Assembly: GCF_963667405.1 (NCBI RefSeq)
Contig: NZ_OY763408.1
Span: 2,379,757 to 2,443,756, forward strand
Direction: 5' to 3'
Length of the DNA: 64,000 bases
From: an uncultured Sphaerochaeta sp.
Lineage (GTDB): Bacteria > Spirochaetota > Spirochaetia > Sphaerochaetales > Sphaerochaetaceae
The position numbers were made by a program, and so were the translations under genes. The notes under the pieces were generated by a model, which searched no databases, had not been told where the DNA came from, and saw nothing but the letters and a program-made list of their open reading frames with translations. Below, piece by piece: positions 8,817-17,299 of the stretch (position 1 is its first letter; the number at the start of each line of letters is the position of its first letter).

Positions 8817-10088
8817 CTACATTCCCTCAATGCAAAGCAGAGCTTGGTCAAAAAGCCCCAGCTCATAGTAGAGATCGAGCACGGTATAGCGGCTGCGGAT
8901 CATCTGCGCCCCAACCATGGCACGCTTCAGGTCCTCAAGGGTTGCGTTGATATCCCTGGGGTGAGTCGGGCAGCCGACCAACTGCATCGCATGCTTCAGT
9001 TCCTGATAGGGAGGAAGCTGGCTGGTGATACGCTCCTTGAGCTGGGGAAGCAGGGCTATGAGCTGCTTTCTCCGGTCCAACAGAGCTTCCTTTTCCAGGA
9101 ACTTGCTCTTGGCTATGACAAGGCTTTGGCTTGCCACCTTCTCATCAGCAAAGAAGGCCTTGAGAGCGGCCTCCCGCTCCTCCCAACTCTCGGAAGGATT
9201 CCCATAGCAGTCGGAGATGTCCAGTGCAAGCAGGTTCTCATAGAGAAAGGCCACTGCCAAGGTTCCCACGGCAACCTTGAAACCGTGGCTGACCGGCAGC
9301 CCATCCTTGCTCAGATGCTCCATCTCCCAGATGTGGCTGATCAGATGCTCAGCTCCGCTGGCAGGACGGCTGTCATGCATGATCTGCATGGCAAACCCAC
9401 TTGCAGACAGGGCATCAAAGAGCTGGCCGATGGCCCTCGTCTCCCGCTTTGCAATGCCCTGATGCTGCTGATACACCTGCTTCAGTGGCTTCTGCACCAT
9501 CGTCCAGACATCGTCACGGATGACCTGCACCCCCAAGAGGTCGGCAAGAATCCAATCCATACCGGCGGTGAACTTGGCCATACAGTCACCAAAACCACTT
9601 GCGATCATGGCAGAAGGAGCCTCACAGAGAATCTGGGTATCGGCAAGCACAACCATGGGAGCGGCACAAGGAAGAGTCTGCTTGAAGCCACCGATCGATA
9701 CTGCAGCACCATAGGAGGTATAGCCATCCACACTCGGGGCGGTGGCCACCACCATGTAGGGGCGGTCGAGCTCGGAGGAAGCCCGTTTGGTGATGTCGTT
9801 GAGTGTCCCTGAACCAAGAACAACTGCAATGCTGTTGTCGAGTCCAAGACTCAGCCGGGCTTGGGCGATGGAGTGCTCGTCAGCATACGGCTGGGGAGTG
9901 GCGGGAAACACGAGCTGGCGGACCTCGATGCCCACTTGCTCAAGGCTTCGGGCAACAGCAAACCCAGCCACACGCTGGGTGTTTCCGTCTGCAATGAGAA
10001 GAGCCGGGGTATGGCCGAATGCCTCGACAAAGACTGGGCCAACCTTTTGGAGCGCACCATTCTGTACCAGTGAGATCTTCGTATCCAT
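8817..10088 (-). CDS. sn-glycerol-1-phosphate dehydrogenase (AraM/EgsA family)
   Basis: A 423-residue NAD(P)H-dependent, metal-containing dehydrogenase predicted to reduce dihydroxyacetone phosphate to sn-glycerol-1-phosphate. The nucleotide-binding region VLGSGTLNDITKRAS and the TAPSVDGYTSYGAAV block are typical of AraM/EgsA. Metal ligands fit an aspartate in FGDCMAKFTAGMDW and histidines in EHLISHIWEM and VSHGFKVAVG. In archaea this enzyme makes the lipid backbone; in Bacillus AraM feeds heptaprenylglyceryl phosphate. It may also belong to sugar catabolism, as in the Bacillus ara operon. Start at ATG 10088 behind GGAGG; a start seven codons upstream is less likely. Divergent from the SGNH hydrolase. 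Confidence 0.9.
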   Translation of the reverse strand: MDTKISLVQNGALQKVGPVFVEAFGHTPALLIADGNTQRVAGFAVARSLEQVGIEVRQLVFPATPQPYADEHSIAQARLSLGLDNSIAVVLGSGTLNDITKRASSELDRPYMVVATAPSVDGYTSYGAAVSIGGFKQTLPCAAPMVVLADTQILCEAPSAMIASGFGDCMAKFTAGMDWILADLLGVQVIRDDVWTMVQKPLKQVYQQHQGIAKRETRAIGQLFDALSASGFAMQIMHDSRPASGAEHLISHIWEMEHLSKDGLPVSHGFKVAVGTLAVAFLYENLLALDISDCYGNPSESWEEREAALKAFFADEKVASQSLVIAKSKFLEKEALLDRRKQLIALLPQLKERITSQLPPYQELKHAMQLVGCPTHPRDINATLEDLKRAMVGAQMIRSRYTVLDLYYELGLFDQALLCIEGM

Positions 10089-10120
10089 CAGAACCTCCGC
10101 TGTGAGCATACCACGGACAC

Positions 10121-10149
10121 TTGAGCGAGGAAAAGCACTACGCTACACT
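10121..10149 (+). promoter_or_regulatory. Promoter of the SGNH hydrolase gene, leaderless geometry
   Basis: TTGAGC at 10121-10126, 17 bases, TACACT at 10144-10149, then six bases to ATG 10156. There is no room for a ribosome site. Confidence 0.55.
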
Positions 10150-10155
10150 GCCTCC

Positions 10156-10797
10156 ATGACAACACCAACCTTTTCCATCCTTGCCGATTCCATCTCCACC
10201 TTTGCGGGCTTTGTCCCCGAGGAGAATGAGCTCTTCTACCCCCGTGAAGGGGTCGATGTCACCCATGTCGAACATACCTGGTGGCACCGTCTGATCCAGC
10301 GCACAGGCCTCAGGCTCCTGACCAACGAGTCCTACTCGGGCAGCAGAATCAGTTATACCGGCATCCGTCCGCTCACCTCCTGCTTCCAGGATGAGAAGCG
10401 CCAGAGCCGACTGGGCGGCGACCTGATCATCATCTTCGGCGGCACCAACGACTGGGGACAGGCCGACCAGCCGACAACAAAAGAGGTCTTTACCGAGGCC
10501 TATGAGAATTTGGTTGCTCAGATGCTCAAGCGCCACAGCACAAGCGAGCTGTACTTCTGCACCCCGCTGCAGAGAACCGACCGGGCACTGGATGAGCCGA
10601 ACATGCACGGTTGGACCCAGCTCGAGCTTGCCGCATCTATACGCAGCATTGTAGCGGCACACCCCAAGGCACGCCTTATCGACCTCGCAGCCTTTCCCAT
10701 CCACGCAGGAGACGGGATGTTGACAGACAACCTCCACCCCACCAGACAGGGAATGGAAACCCTCTCACACCTTATTCAGCAGGGATTAGGGCTTTAG
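10156..10797 (+). CDS. SGNH/GDSL-family hydrolase
   Basis: A 213-residue esterase/acylhydrolase of the SGNH fold without a signal peptide. Block I reads ILADSIST (alanine in place of the usual glycine before the catalytic DS), block II has the SYSGSRIS glycine, block III is FGGTNDW with the oxyanion asparagine, and block V is DNLHPT with the catalytic Asp and His. It resembles cytoplasmic lipase/acylhydrolase-like GDSL proteins of gut bacteria, which deacylate sugars or lipids; the substrate is unknown. The long in-frame reading upstream is a shadow of the dehydrogenase gene; the start is fixed at 10156 by the promoter just before it. Confidence 0.82.
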   Translation: MTTPTFSILADSISTFAGFVPEENELFYPREGVDVTHVEHTWWHRLIQRTGLRLLTNESYSGSRISYTGIRPLTSCFQDEKRQSRLGGDLIIIFGGTNDWGQADQPTTKEVFTEAYENLVAQMLKRHSTSELYFCTPLQRTDRALDEPNMHGWTQLELAASIRSIVAAHPKARLIDLAAFPIHAGDGMLTDNLHPTRQGMETLSHLIQQGLGL

Positions 10798-10830
10798 CAG
10801 GGCGGGAAGCAACAAAGACCTGCAAAAAAT

Positions 10831-10854
10831 GAACCGGAGCATTACCTCCGGCTC
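10831..10854 (-). terminator. Intrinsic terminator of the TRAP operon
   Basis: Read on the reverse strand, a 9-bp stem (GAGCCGGAG / CTCCGGTTC, one G-U pair) with a six-base loop is followed by ATTTTTTG. It lies 29 bases past the dctM stop. Confidence 0.8.
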
Positions 10855-10882
10855 ATCGACACAAGATGCTAGATGCAACCTG

Positions 10883-12199
10883 TTATACCCCGACAGGGAC
10901 ATATCCTCCTACAACCTGAGGCAGGAACAAACTGATCTCAGGAATGAACGAGACCAACAACAACGCTACAATCATACAGATATAGAACGGAAGCGTTGCC
11001 TTTACAACCCGCTCCATGGAGATCTTTCCAACAGCTGAACCGATGAAAAGAACCGCTCCTACAGGAGGAGTCAAGAGGCCGATACCGCAGTTGAGTACCA
11101 CCATGATGCCGAACTGAATGGGATCAAGACCGCAAACACCGGTGGCAATCGGGAACAGTATCGGGGTAGCAATGAGGATGATCGGAGCCATGTCCATGAT
11201 AGCACCGAGAATCAGCAATATAATGTTCAACAGAAGGATCAAGAGAATCCTGTTGCTGGTAAGATTTGTGATCGCTTGGGCAGCAAGAGTAGGAACATGA
11301 AGAGTGGTCAGGCAGTAACCGAAAACCGAGGAGGTAGCAATGAGAATAAGCACAATTGCCAAAGTTCCTACGCAATCATCCAGCACCTTCCAAACTCCCT
11401 TCCAAGTCAAACCCTTGTAGATGAAGACTGAGACGATTAGGGAGTAGATAACCGCAATGGCCGCCGATTCAGTAGCAGTAAAGAAACCTGCTACTACACC
11501 GATAACTACGATGATGACGGCTGCCAAAGCCCAGAAGGATTTTCCCAATTGCACAAAAAAGTTCTTGAGACTGAACTTATCCCCCTTGGGATAACCTCGC
11601 TTAACAGCAAAAATGTAGGATCCGATCATCAAGGTGATGGCTAGCAGTGCCCCTGGAAGATACCCGGCAAGGAAGAGACTTCCTACAGAAATCCCACCTG
11701 CGGTGGTTGCATAGATGACCATGTTGTGGCTGGGAGGCACAAGCAGCCCCTCACAGGAACTGGTTATCGTAACTGCGGTGGAGAAATCGGCGTCATACCC
11801 TTCATTGACCATCATGGGAATCAGGATGGAACCAAGGGAAGCAGTGTCAGCAGCGGCAGAGCCCGAAATACCTCCGAAAAAGTAGGAAGCTACAATGTTC
11901 ACCTGGGCAAGGCCACCCCTCATCCAGCCTACACACGCATTGGCAAGTGAGATGAGTTTATCCGATATTCCGCCAGAGCCCATCAGCACACCCATGGTGA
12001 TGAAGAAAGGAACCGCCATAAGCGAGAACGAGCTGATGCCCTTGACCATGAGCCGGCAGATGTCATTGAGGCTGTTGCCTTGAAAGAGCATACAGAACAC
12101 AGAAGAAAGCCCTACTGCATACGCAATAGGAAAACGAAGGAAGATCATGATAAAGAAGCTTCCCAGAAGAATCAGAATTGCAATACTGTTTGCGTCCAT
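10883..12199 (-). CDS. dctM: TRAP transporter large permease subunit (DctM)
   Basis: The 438-residue, roughly 12-helix ion-coupled subunit of a tripartite ATP-independent periplasmic transporter; it imports an organic acid with Na+ or H+. Typical segments are FLRFPIAYAVGLSSV, a SGSAAADTASLGSILIPMM repeat and LGAIMDMAPIILIATPILFP. ATG 12199 shares one base with the DctQ stop (TGATG), showing coupling; the TTG one codon upstream is a less likely start. It is the last gene of the operon and is followed by a clear terminator. Confidence 0.95.
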   Translation of the reverse strand: MDANSIAILILLGSFFIMIFLRFPIAYAVGLSSVFCMLFQGNSLNDICRLMVKGISSFSLMAVPFFITMGVLMGSGGISDKLISLANACVGWMRGGLAQVNIVASYFFGGISGSAAADTASLGSILIPMMVNEGYDADFSTAVTITSSCEGLLVPPSHNMVIYATTAGGISVGSLFLAGYLPGALLAITLMIGSYIFAVKRGYPKGDKFSLKNFFVQLGKSFWALAAVIIVVIGVVAGFFTATESAAIAVIYSLIVSVFIYKGLTWKGVWKVLDDCVGTLAIVLILIATSSVFGYCLTTLHVPTLAAQAITNLTSNRILLILLLNIILLILGAIMDMAPIILIATPILFPIATGVCGLDPIQFGIMVVLNCGIGLLTPPVGAVLFIGSAVGKISMERVVKATLPFYICMIVALLLVSFIPEISLFLPQVVGGYVPVGV

Positions 12200-12738
12200 C
12201 AAGCCTTCTCCTCTTCCTTCATAAAGAAGGACTTCAAATGGTTGTACAGAGACTCCAGCTCAAAAATAATCATGGCAAGTCCGGCGAGAGGTACAGGGAA
12301 ATACATCCAGAAACGGCTGAGCCAGGGAATGGAAACATAGAACCCCCTGCCACCTAGTGTCGTTGCATATCGCCAGCCGACAAAAAGCATGATCAACCCG
12401 AGACTGAGTACAGCGACATCGGAAAGGATGTCGAGGAACTTGATTGTACGCTTGGGGAGGTACTTGTCAAATGCCGTCATCCTGATATGGGAACCCCGCC
12501 TGATGGCTAGGGCGGCTGAAAGAACAGCCATATAGGACATACAGGTCAATACAACCTCTTCCGACCAAGCAGGATCCTTGAGGAATGGGATGTATTGATT
12601 GAACATACGCCCGGCTACCGCATAGCTGGTAATCAGGATGTCGGCAATCAACAAGAGTTTGCAGATTATCAGTACAATCCTGTCTGTCCAGTCATACGCA
12701 TGTTTTATCTTGTCCATGGTTGCAAAGAACTTTGACAT
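12199..12738 (-). CDS. dctQ: TRAP transporter small permease subunit (DctQ)
   Basis: A 179-residue four-helix membrane protein that pairs with DctM. The conserved WSEEVVLTCMSYMAVLSAALAIRRGSH region between helices two and three (residues ~58-85) is the DctQ signature. ATG 12738 follows AGGAGAGTAACC. It is separated from dctP by a hairpin that could lower its expression relative to the binding protein. Confidence 0.93.
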   Translation of the reverse strand: MSKFFATMDKIKHAYDWTDRIVLIICKLLLIADILITSYAVAGRMFNQYIPFLKDPAWSEEVVLTCMSYMAVLSAALAIRRGSHIRMTAFDKYLPKRTIKFLDILSDVAVLSLGLIMLFVGWRYATTLGGRGFYVSIPWLSRFWMYFPVPLAGLAMIIFELESLYNHLKSFFMKEEEKA

Positions 12739-12762
12739 GGTTACTCTCCTGAGACTTGAAAA

Positions 12763-12788
12763 GGTGGGATTGTAACTCCAATCCCACC
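12763..12788 (-). terminator. Hairpin attenuator between dctP and dctQM
   Basis: A perfect 9-bp inverted repeat (GGTGGGATT / AATCCCACC) with an eight-base loop, followed on the reverse strand by TTTTC. It sits in the 70-base gap after dctP and looks like a partial terminator or an mRNA 3'-end stabiliser that gives more DctP than DctQM. Confidence 0.65.
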
Positions 12789-12808
12789 AATAGCTTGACT
12801 TAAAACCC

Positions 12809-13828
12809 TTACTTCAAAGCAACAATCTTCTGATACAAAGCTGCCTGGCTCTTGGTATTCTCATCAATCACAGCCTTGCTGGCTGCAGCCCATTCAGCCT
12901 TGTTGGAAACTTCAACAATGTTTGTACCCTCAGCCTTGAGTGCTGCAAGAACTTCGTTCTCTGCGTTCTCGCTGATCTCGGCATTGTATGCCTGTGCAAG
13001 CTTACCGGCTTCCATGATGGCGCTTCTCTGCTTCTCGGAAAGCTTGTTCCAAGCGTTGTCGGTGATGACAACCTGGATGGCTCCAAGGGTGTGGCCATCA
13101 AGAATCATGGTGGGAGCAACTTCCTGGAAAGCGTTGGCCTTGTAGTTTGCAATCGGCTGCTCGGCGCCGTCGACAACACCGGTCTGCAAAGCGGAGTAGA
13201 GCTCACCAAAGGATACTACGGTCGGAGAAGCACCAAGGCCTCTTACCATGCCGTTCATAACGGGGTCGTTGGATACGCGAAGCTTCAAGCCCTTGAGGTC
13301 ACTCATCTTTGCAACTTTCTTTACAGTAAAGAAGTGTCTGAAACCCTCCTCACCATAGAAAACACCGCGGATGGGAAGACCGATGGCCTGGGGTTCATTA
13401 AGGAATTCGGGAGCCAGGTCGGAATTGGCGAAAGCCCAGAAGTGAGCCCTGTTCTCGAAGGTGAAGGGGATTGAGAGAAGCTTGGACTTCTCGGCACCAT
13501 AACTGGTGAGCGCAAATGCAGAAATTCTGGACATGTCGATCGAGGTACCGCCGCCAAGGATGGAGTCCAGTACGTCGTTCTCAGAACCAAGAACACCGGA
13601 AGCCTGGATGTCGATGGTCACCGTACCACCACTGAGTTTTTCGACCTGCTGCTTGAAATAGACGCCGGTCTTGCCAACGATGCTGTCAAGAGGATTAACC
13701 TCGGCATAGACAAGCTTTACATTTTTTTCAGCTGCGGGAGCAGCAGTAGTACTCTCTTGCGAACCAGCGGCAAATGCCATGGAAGAACAGAGCAAGAGTG
13801 CCAAAAGAATTACCATTACACGTTTCAT
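12809..13828 (-). CDS. dctP: TRAP transporter solute-binding protein (DctP)
   Basis: A 339-residue exported receptor with a signal peptide (MKRVMVILLALLLCSSMAFA) and an acidic GSQES start typical of spirochaete binding proteins. The DctP fold is visible in KLVYAEVNPLDS, VTIDIQASGVLGSENDVLDSI, the arginine-containing LRVSNDPVMNGMVRGLGASP, which normally grips the ligand carboxylate, and GELYSALQTGVVDGAEQP. AGGAGG precedes ATG 13828. A 6-bp inverted repeat lies just upstream. The ligand is probably a sugar acid or other carboxylate; it cannot be named. Confidence 0.94.
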   Translation of the reverse strand: MKRVMVILLALLLCSSMAFAAGSQESTTAAPAAEKNVKLVYAEVNPLDSIVGKTGVYFKQQVEKLSGGTVTIDIQASGVLGSENDVLDSILGGGTSIDMSRISAFALTSYGAEKSKLLSIPFTFENRAHFWAFANSDLAPEFLNEPQAIGLPIRGVFYGEEGFRHFFTVKKVAKMSDLKGLKLRVSNDPVMNGMVRGLGASPTVVSFGELYSALQTGVVDGAEQPIANYKANAFQEVAPTMILDGHTLGAIQVVITDNAWNKLSEKQRSAIMEAGKLAQAYNAEISENAENEVLAALKAEGTNIVEVSNKAEWAAASKAVIDENTKSQAALYQKIVALK

Positions 13829-13851
13829 AGGAGCCTCCTAATAGAAATTCG

Positions 13852-13868
13852 ACCTGTTTACCACAGGT
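13852..13868. repeat. Inverted repeat upstream of dctP
   Basis: ACCTGT-TTACC-ACAGGT, perfect 6-bp arms around a 5-base spacer, 24 bases before the dctP start in a 121-base gap that otherwise holds only weak promoter-like sequence. It could be an operator or a leader hairpin. Confidence 0.45.
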
Positions 13869-13949
13869 ACATGAAAAATGTAAATCAGGAAAATCACGTG
13901 CACAAGGTGAAGTCAAAGAAAATACAATCTATCCAAAAAATTGAAAAAT

Positions 13950-14939
13950 CTAGATATCTCTAATCCTTTCAACAATTTCTCGTTCCTTCTGTCCCAGCTC
14001 ACGGTAAAGCGGCTCCATGGCTTCCTTCAACGCAAGCATGTCCTCATCACTGGGAATGATGAATTTGACTCCTGATTGCACCGCCTTCTCATACGCCCGG
14101 TTTTCCTCTTCCTGCCAGAGTTTTCGCTCATATACCCCGCTCTCCCTTGCACACGCTTCGATAATCTCAACAAAGCCGGGGTCGATGGCGGATACTTTCT
14201 TTTGAGCATCGGCACTTATCATCACGACTTCAGGTAGCCGGAAGTGCTCATCCTGATAGAAATAAGGAGCCGCTTGGTTGTGGTCCATGAACACATAGCT
14301 GGGAAGGTTGTTCTCCGCCCCATCGATTCGTAGTTTCTGCAGTGCAGAATAGACATCCCCATAGGGAATCTGCACAGCCTCGGCACCAAGCAGCTCGATG
14401 GTGCGGCTCATCATGTCATTCTCCTGGACCCTTATCGTGAGGTCCTGAAGAGAAGCAAAGCTGAAAATCGGGGTTCTTGTATAAAAACTCCTGGCTCCGG
14501 CATCGTACCAAGCCAAGCCGATAGTACCCTTGCCCGACATATCACGCAGATACATGTCACCGATTTCCCCGTCAAGGACCCTCCACATATGTTCGCTGTC
14601 GGTGTACAGATAAGGCAGTTGGAGCGTCCAGAGTTCGGGAAAGAAACGGAAGAGCGTGCCCAGAGAGAAACGTGACATATCGATGCCCCCATACGTCATC
14701 TGCTCCATCACACTGTTCTCCGACCCCAACACACTATCGGGATAGATCCTGATCTCGATTCTCCCTCCGGTCCGCTCCTTAACCAATTCAGCCATATATG
14801 CAGCCGCTTCAACAGTGGGATAGCCGGGACTCTGGTTCTCGGCATAACGGAGCACCAACTCGGGATGGCTCTGCTCTTCCTTGCGACAGGCAAAGAAGAT
14901 GCAGATCAGCACCAATACAACAAAAAGGACTTTTTTCAT
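13950..14939 (-). CDS. Second TRAP-type solute receptor, lipoprotein, linked to the two-component system
   Basis: A 329-residue DctP-family protein with a lipoprotein leader (lipobox FFAC, cysteine 18), so it is membrane anchored. It keeps the family's LGSENSVMEQMTYGGIDMSRF, LTIRVQENDMMSRTIELLGAEAVQIPYGDVYSALQKLRIDGAENN blocks, including the ligand arginine. Its start overlaps the response-regulator stop by four bases (ATGA), placing it with the sensor genes rather than with the transporter. I infer a ligand-sensing accessory to the histidine kinase, though it could be a second receptor for DctQM. Confidence 0.88.
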   Translation of the reverse strand: MKKVLFVVLVLICIFFACRKEEQSHPELVLRYAENQSPGYPTVEAAAYMAELVKERTGGRIEIRIYPDSVLGSENSVMEQMTYGGIDMSRFSLGTLFRFFPELWTLQLPYLYTDSEHMWRVLDGEIGDMYLRDMSGKGTIGLAWYDAGARSFYTRTPIFSFASLQDLTIRVQENDMMSRTIELLGAEAVQIPYGDVYSALQKLRIDGAENNLPSYVFMDHNQAAPYFYQDEHFRLPEVVMISADAQKKVSAIDPGFVEIIEACARESGVYERKLWQEEENRAYEKAVQSGVKFIIPSDEDMLALKEAMEPLYRELGQKEREIVERIRDI

Positions 14940-15712
14940 CTTCTCATGCCCCCACTTACCTGTCTTCGGTATTCGGTTGGGGTAAGCCCTGTATTTTTCT
15001 TGAAGGCGCGGGTGAAGTAACTTGAGCTGTCATAGCCGACCATCGAGGCGATCTCCGATGCCGACTTGAAGGGATCGCATAAATAGTCCTTTGCCGCCGA
15101 AATTCTGAGGTTTGTGATGTAATCGAGGAAATTGACCCCGGTGCAACGCTTGAAGATGCAGCTCAGATACGATGCATTGATATTGAGCAGGCTGCTAACC
15201 GAATCCAATGAGAGGTCGTAGTTCATGTAGCTGTGTTCCAGATATTTCTTTACCTTGGCCATCATCAGGGAGGCTTTGTCGGTAACCTCATCCTCTTCCA
15301 GACAATCGCCTTCAGGAGGACGAACAGCTTTCAGCTGTCGTTCGGCTTCCACCTGGCTGATCGCCCGCTTAACAGCCCTCAGAACGTCCTCCTTATCCAC
15401 AGGTTTGAGAATATAGTCGATGGCCCCCAGCTTTACAGCTTCACGGGCGTAGGAAAATACACTGTAGGCTGTTATGAAAATAATGCGGCATGAGGGCTTG
15501 TCCGCCAGAATCCTTTGGGCGGCTTCCAAACCGTTGAGGGCCGGCATCTCAATATCCATAAGAACAACATCCACATCGTACAGGGAGGCATACGTGACGG
15601 CCAACCGCCCATTTTCCACCTGATACAGTTCCAGGAGGAGATTGGATGAGAGTATTTTATACAGAAGCTCTCGTTCGACACTTTCGTCATCAACTATCAG
15701 TATCTTGATCAT
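14936..15712 (-). CDS. Response regulator, receiver plus AraC-type DNA-binding domain (YesN-like)
   Basis: A 258-residue protein. The receiver domain (1-~120) has the acidic pair DDE at 8-10, the phospho-acceptor Asp in VVLMDIEMP (~54) and the lysine in ILKPVDKED. The C-terminal AraC-type domain (~155-255) ends in MVGYDSSSYFTRAFKKNTGLTPTEYR. It overlaps the kinase gene by 23 bases and has AAGGAGGAAGAGG upstream. It should activate the TRAP genes downstream when phosphorylated. Confidence 0.94.
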   Translation of the reverse strand: MIKILIVDDESVERELLYKILSSNLLLELYQVENGRLAVTYASLYDVDVVLMDIEMPALNGLEAAQRILADKPSCRIIFITAYSVFSYAREAVKLGAIDYILKPVDKEDVLRAVKRAISQVEAERQLKAVRPPEGDCLEEDEVTDKASLMMAKVKKYLEHSYMNYDLSLDSVSSLLNINASYLSCIFKRCTGVNFLDYITNLRISAAKDYLCDPFKSASEIASMVGYDSSSYFTRAFKKNTGLTPTEYRRQVSGGMRR

Positions 15713-17222
15713 CCTCTTCCTCCTTTTTCAGAACCAACGGCATTTCTATAGAGATTGTTGTTCCGCATCCTTCCTCGGAACTCACCTCCAGGGAACACCG
15801 GGCATCCAGCAGCTTCAATCGAGCGGCGACGGTATACAAACCTATATGCTCTCCGGTAACCGGAGAGTCAAGCAGCCGTGAACGAAGCGCCTCCAAGTCC
15901 ACTTTCTTCATCCCCACCCCATCATCCCTGACCTGTACGAAAAGGATACCATCCTTCTCTTCCAAGGTGAGCCAAACGCTGCCGGAACTCTCTTTCGGAC
16001 CGAGGCCGTGCTTGAAGGAATTCTCAACCAAGGGTTGAAGAAAGAAGGAAGGAACCAGCGTCTCCGTCAACACCAGCGAGGGAGCGATATCCCAGGTAAG
16101 TGTCACCTTCTCCTTGAACCTTGCCTTATAGAGGCTGTAATACTCATCAACAATCTGGATTTCCCTTGAAAGCGGGACCTGTACCTCATTATCGGCCAAG
16201 GCATACCGAAACAGCCGAGCCAGCGAAGAGAGCAAGGCATCGGTTTCGTCTGCATGCTCCTCCTGGGCTGTGTACTTTATTACATTGATGGTATTGAAGA
16301 GAAAATGTGGGTTGATCTGGCTTCTGAGCAGTTGCAGCTTCTCCCGTTCGAGCAGGTTCTGCATCGCCAATGCCTCGGTGTTCTTCTTGTGGATTTCCTT
16401 CTCCATCTCATTGTTTGCCGTGAGCAGTCTCACTTGGTTTCGCATCGCCAATTTCATCTCATTGAATGCACGGGCCATGTCTCCGATTTCATCCTTGCGA
16501 TGTATGGAAATCTCCGGCCTGTCAAAGTTCCCAGCGGTTATCGCCTTGGAGGATTGTGCCATCTCCTGTACTGCAGAAAGCAGCCGTATCAATTCCTTGA
16601 AGGCGGCAAATCCGAAAAGGATCATGACCAAAACCGTCAGGGCATATACGGCATCGAGATCATCGTTGAGTTGAATCAAGCGGTCGTAGGTTGATTGGTT
16701 GTCCATGATCGCCCGCTCGATCAGCTGCTGAACATACAGATAGAGATAGTTCAGGCTGGGTTCAAGCTCTTCGTAGTATATCGTTGACGCCTTGTCGATG
16801 TTAATTTTTAGCAGTTGTTCCTGCATGGCCGACAGATACGTGCGATAGTTGTTGTAGGTGGTATTCACCGCCTGCACCAGAAGGTACTGCTCCACCCCGA
16901 TGCTTGCAATATCGGTATCGATTTGTCCAAGACTGTCCTCGGAGATCTCATTTTCCCGTCTCAGCTCGGAGACCAAGGCTGCGATATCCCCGAAATCCCA
17001 CCGATAGGAAGAAAGTACATCCCTTGTCTGTCCCAAGGAGTTGAGCAGCAAACTGATCTTCTGCACATTGCCCGAACTCTTCTGTATCGGATCCATAATA
17101 TATTTGCCCTGATAGGCTGAAATTGCCAGCTGCAGGAAAATGAAGAGGATGAAGACAACGAGAAAGAGAAAAATCCTGTGGAAGAGATTCAGGTGAAAGC
17201 GTTTTTTCTTATGTGTTTTCAT
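15690..17222 (-). CDS. Sensor histidine kinase (YesM/LytS-type)
   Basis: A 510-residue membrane kinase. TM1 is at ~12-35, a helical extracytoplasmic domain of ~150 residues follows, then TM2 near 190-210, a HAMP-like region (ALADMARAFNEMKLAMRNQ type), the PF06580 phospho-acceptor box (LLRSQINPHFLFNTINVIKY) and an HATPase with N box FLQPLVENSFKHGLG and G box VRDDGVGMKK. It partners with the overlapping response regulator. The start is uncertain: ATG 17222 (MKTHKKKRFH, positively charged before TM1) is preferred to ATG 17246. Confidence 0.92.
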   Translation of the reverse strand: MKTHKKKRFHLNLFHRIFLFLVVFILFIFLQLAISAYQGKYIMDPIQKSSGNVQKISLLLNSLGQTRDVLSSYRWDFGDIAALVSELRRENEISEDSLGQIDTDIASIGVEQYLLVQAVNTTYNNYRTYLSAMQEQLLKINIDKASTIYYEELEPSLNYLYLYVQQLIERAIMDNQSTYDRLIQLNDDLDAVYALTVLVMILFGFAAFKELIRLLSAVQEMAQSSKAITAGNFDRPEISIHRKDEIGDMARAFNEMKLAMRNQVRLLTANNEMEKEIHKKNTEALAMQNLLEREKLQLLRSQINPHFLFNTINVIKYTAQEEHADETDALLSSLARLFRYALADNEVQVPLSREIQIVDEYYSLYKARFKEKVTLTWDIAPSLVLTETLVPSFFLQPLVENSFKHGLGPKESSGSVWLTLEEKDGILFVQVRDDGVGMKKVDLEALRSRLLDSPVTGEHIGLYTVAARLKLLDARCSLEVSSEEGCGTTISIEMPLVLKKEEEDDQDTDS

Positions 17223-17249
17223 GAGTATTCCCAGATATCCTATCATTCA

Positions 17250-17266
17250 ATTCCCAAAAAGGGAAT
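17250..17266. repeat. Inverted repeat between kinase and YcxB-like gene
   Basis: ATTCCC-AAAAA-GGGAAT, perfect 6-bp arms, in the short divergent gap. It overlaps the poor -35 of the rightward promoter and lies just before the kinase start, so it may be an operator for both. Confidence 0.4.
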
Positions 17267-17293
17267 GAAAGGAAAATAATTGCGTGCTATAGT
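17265..17293 (+). promoter_or_regulatory. Promoter of YcxB-like gene, leaderless geometry
   Basis: ATGAAA (17265-17270), 17 bases, TATAGT (17288-17293), then six bases to ATG 17300. The -10 is good and the -35 poor. Confidence 0.5.
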
Positions 17294-17299
17294 GACGCC

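Noticed and set aside
9787..10155. In-frame extension upstream of the SGNH hydrolase
   Set aside because: Opposite the glycerol-1-phosphate dehydrogenase; the SGNH fold begins right at 10156.
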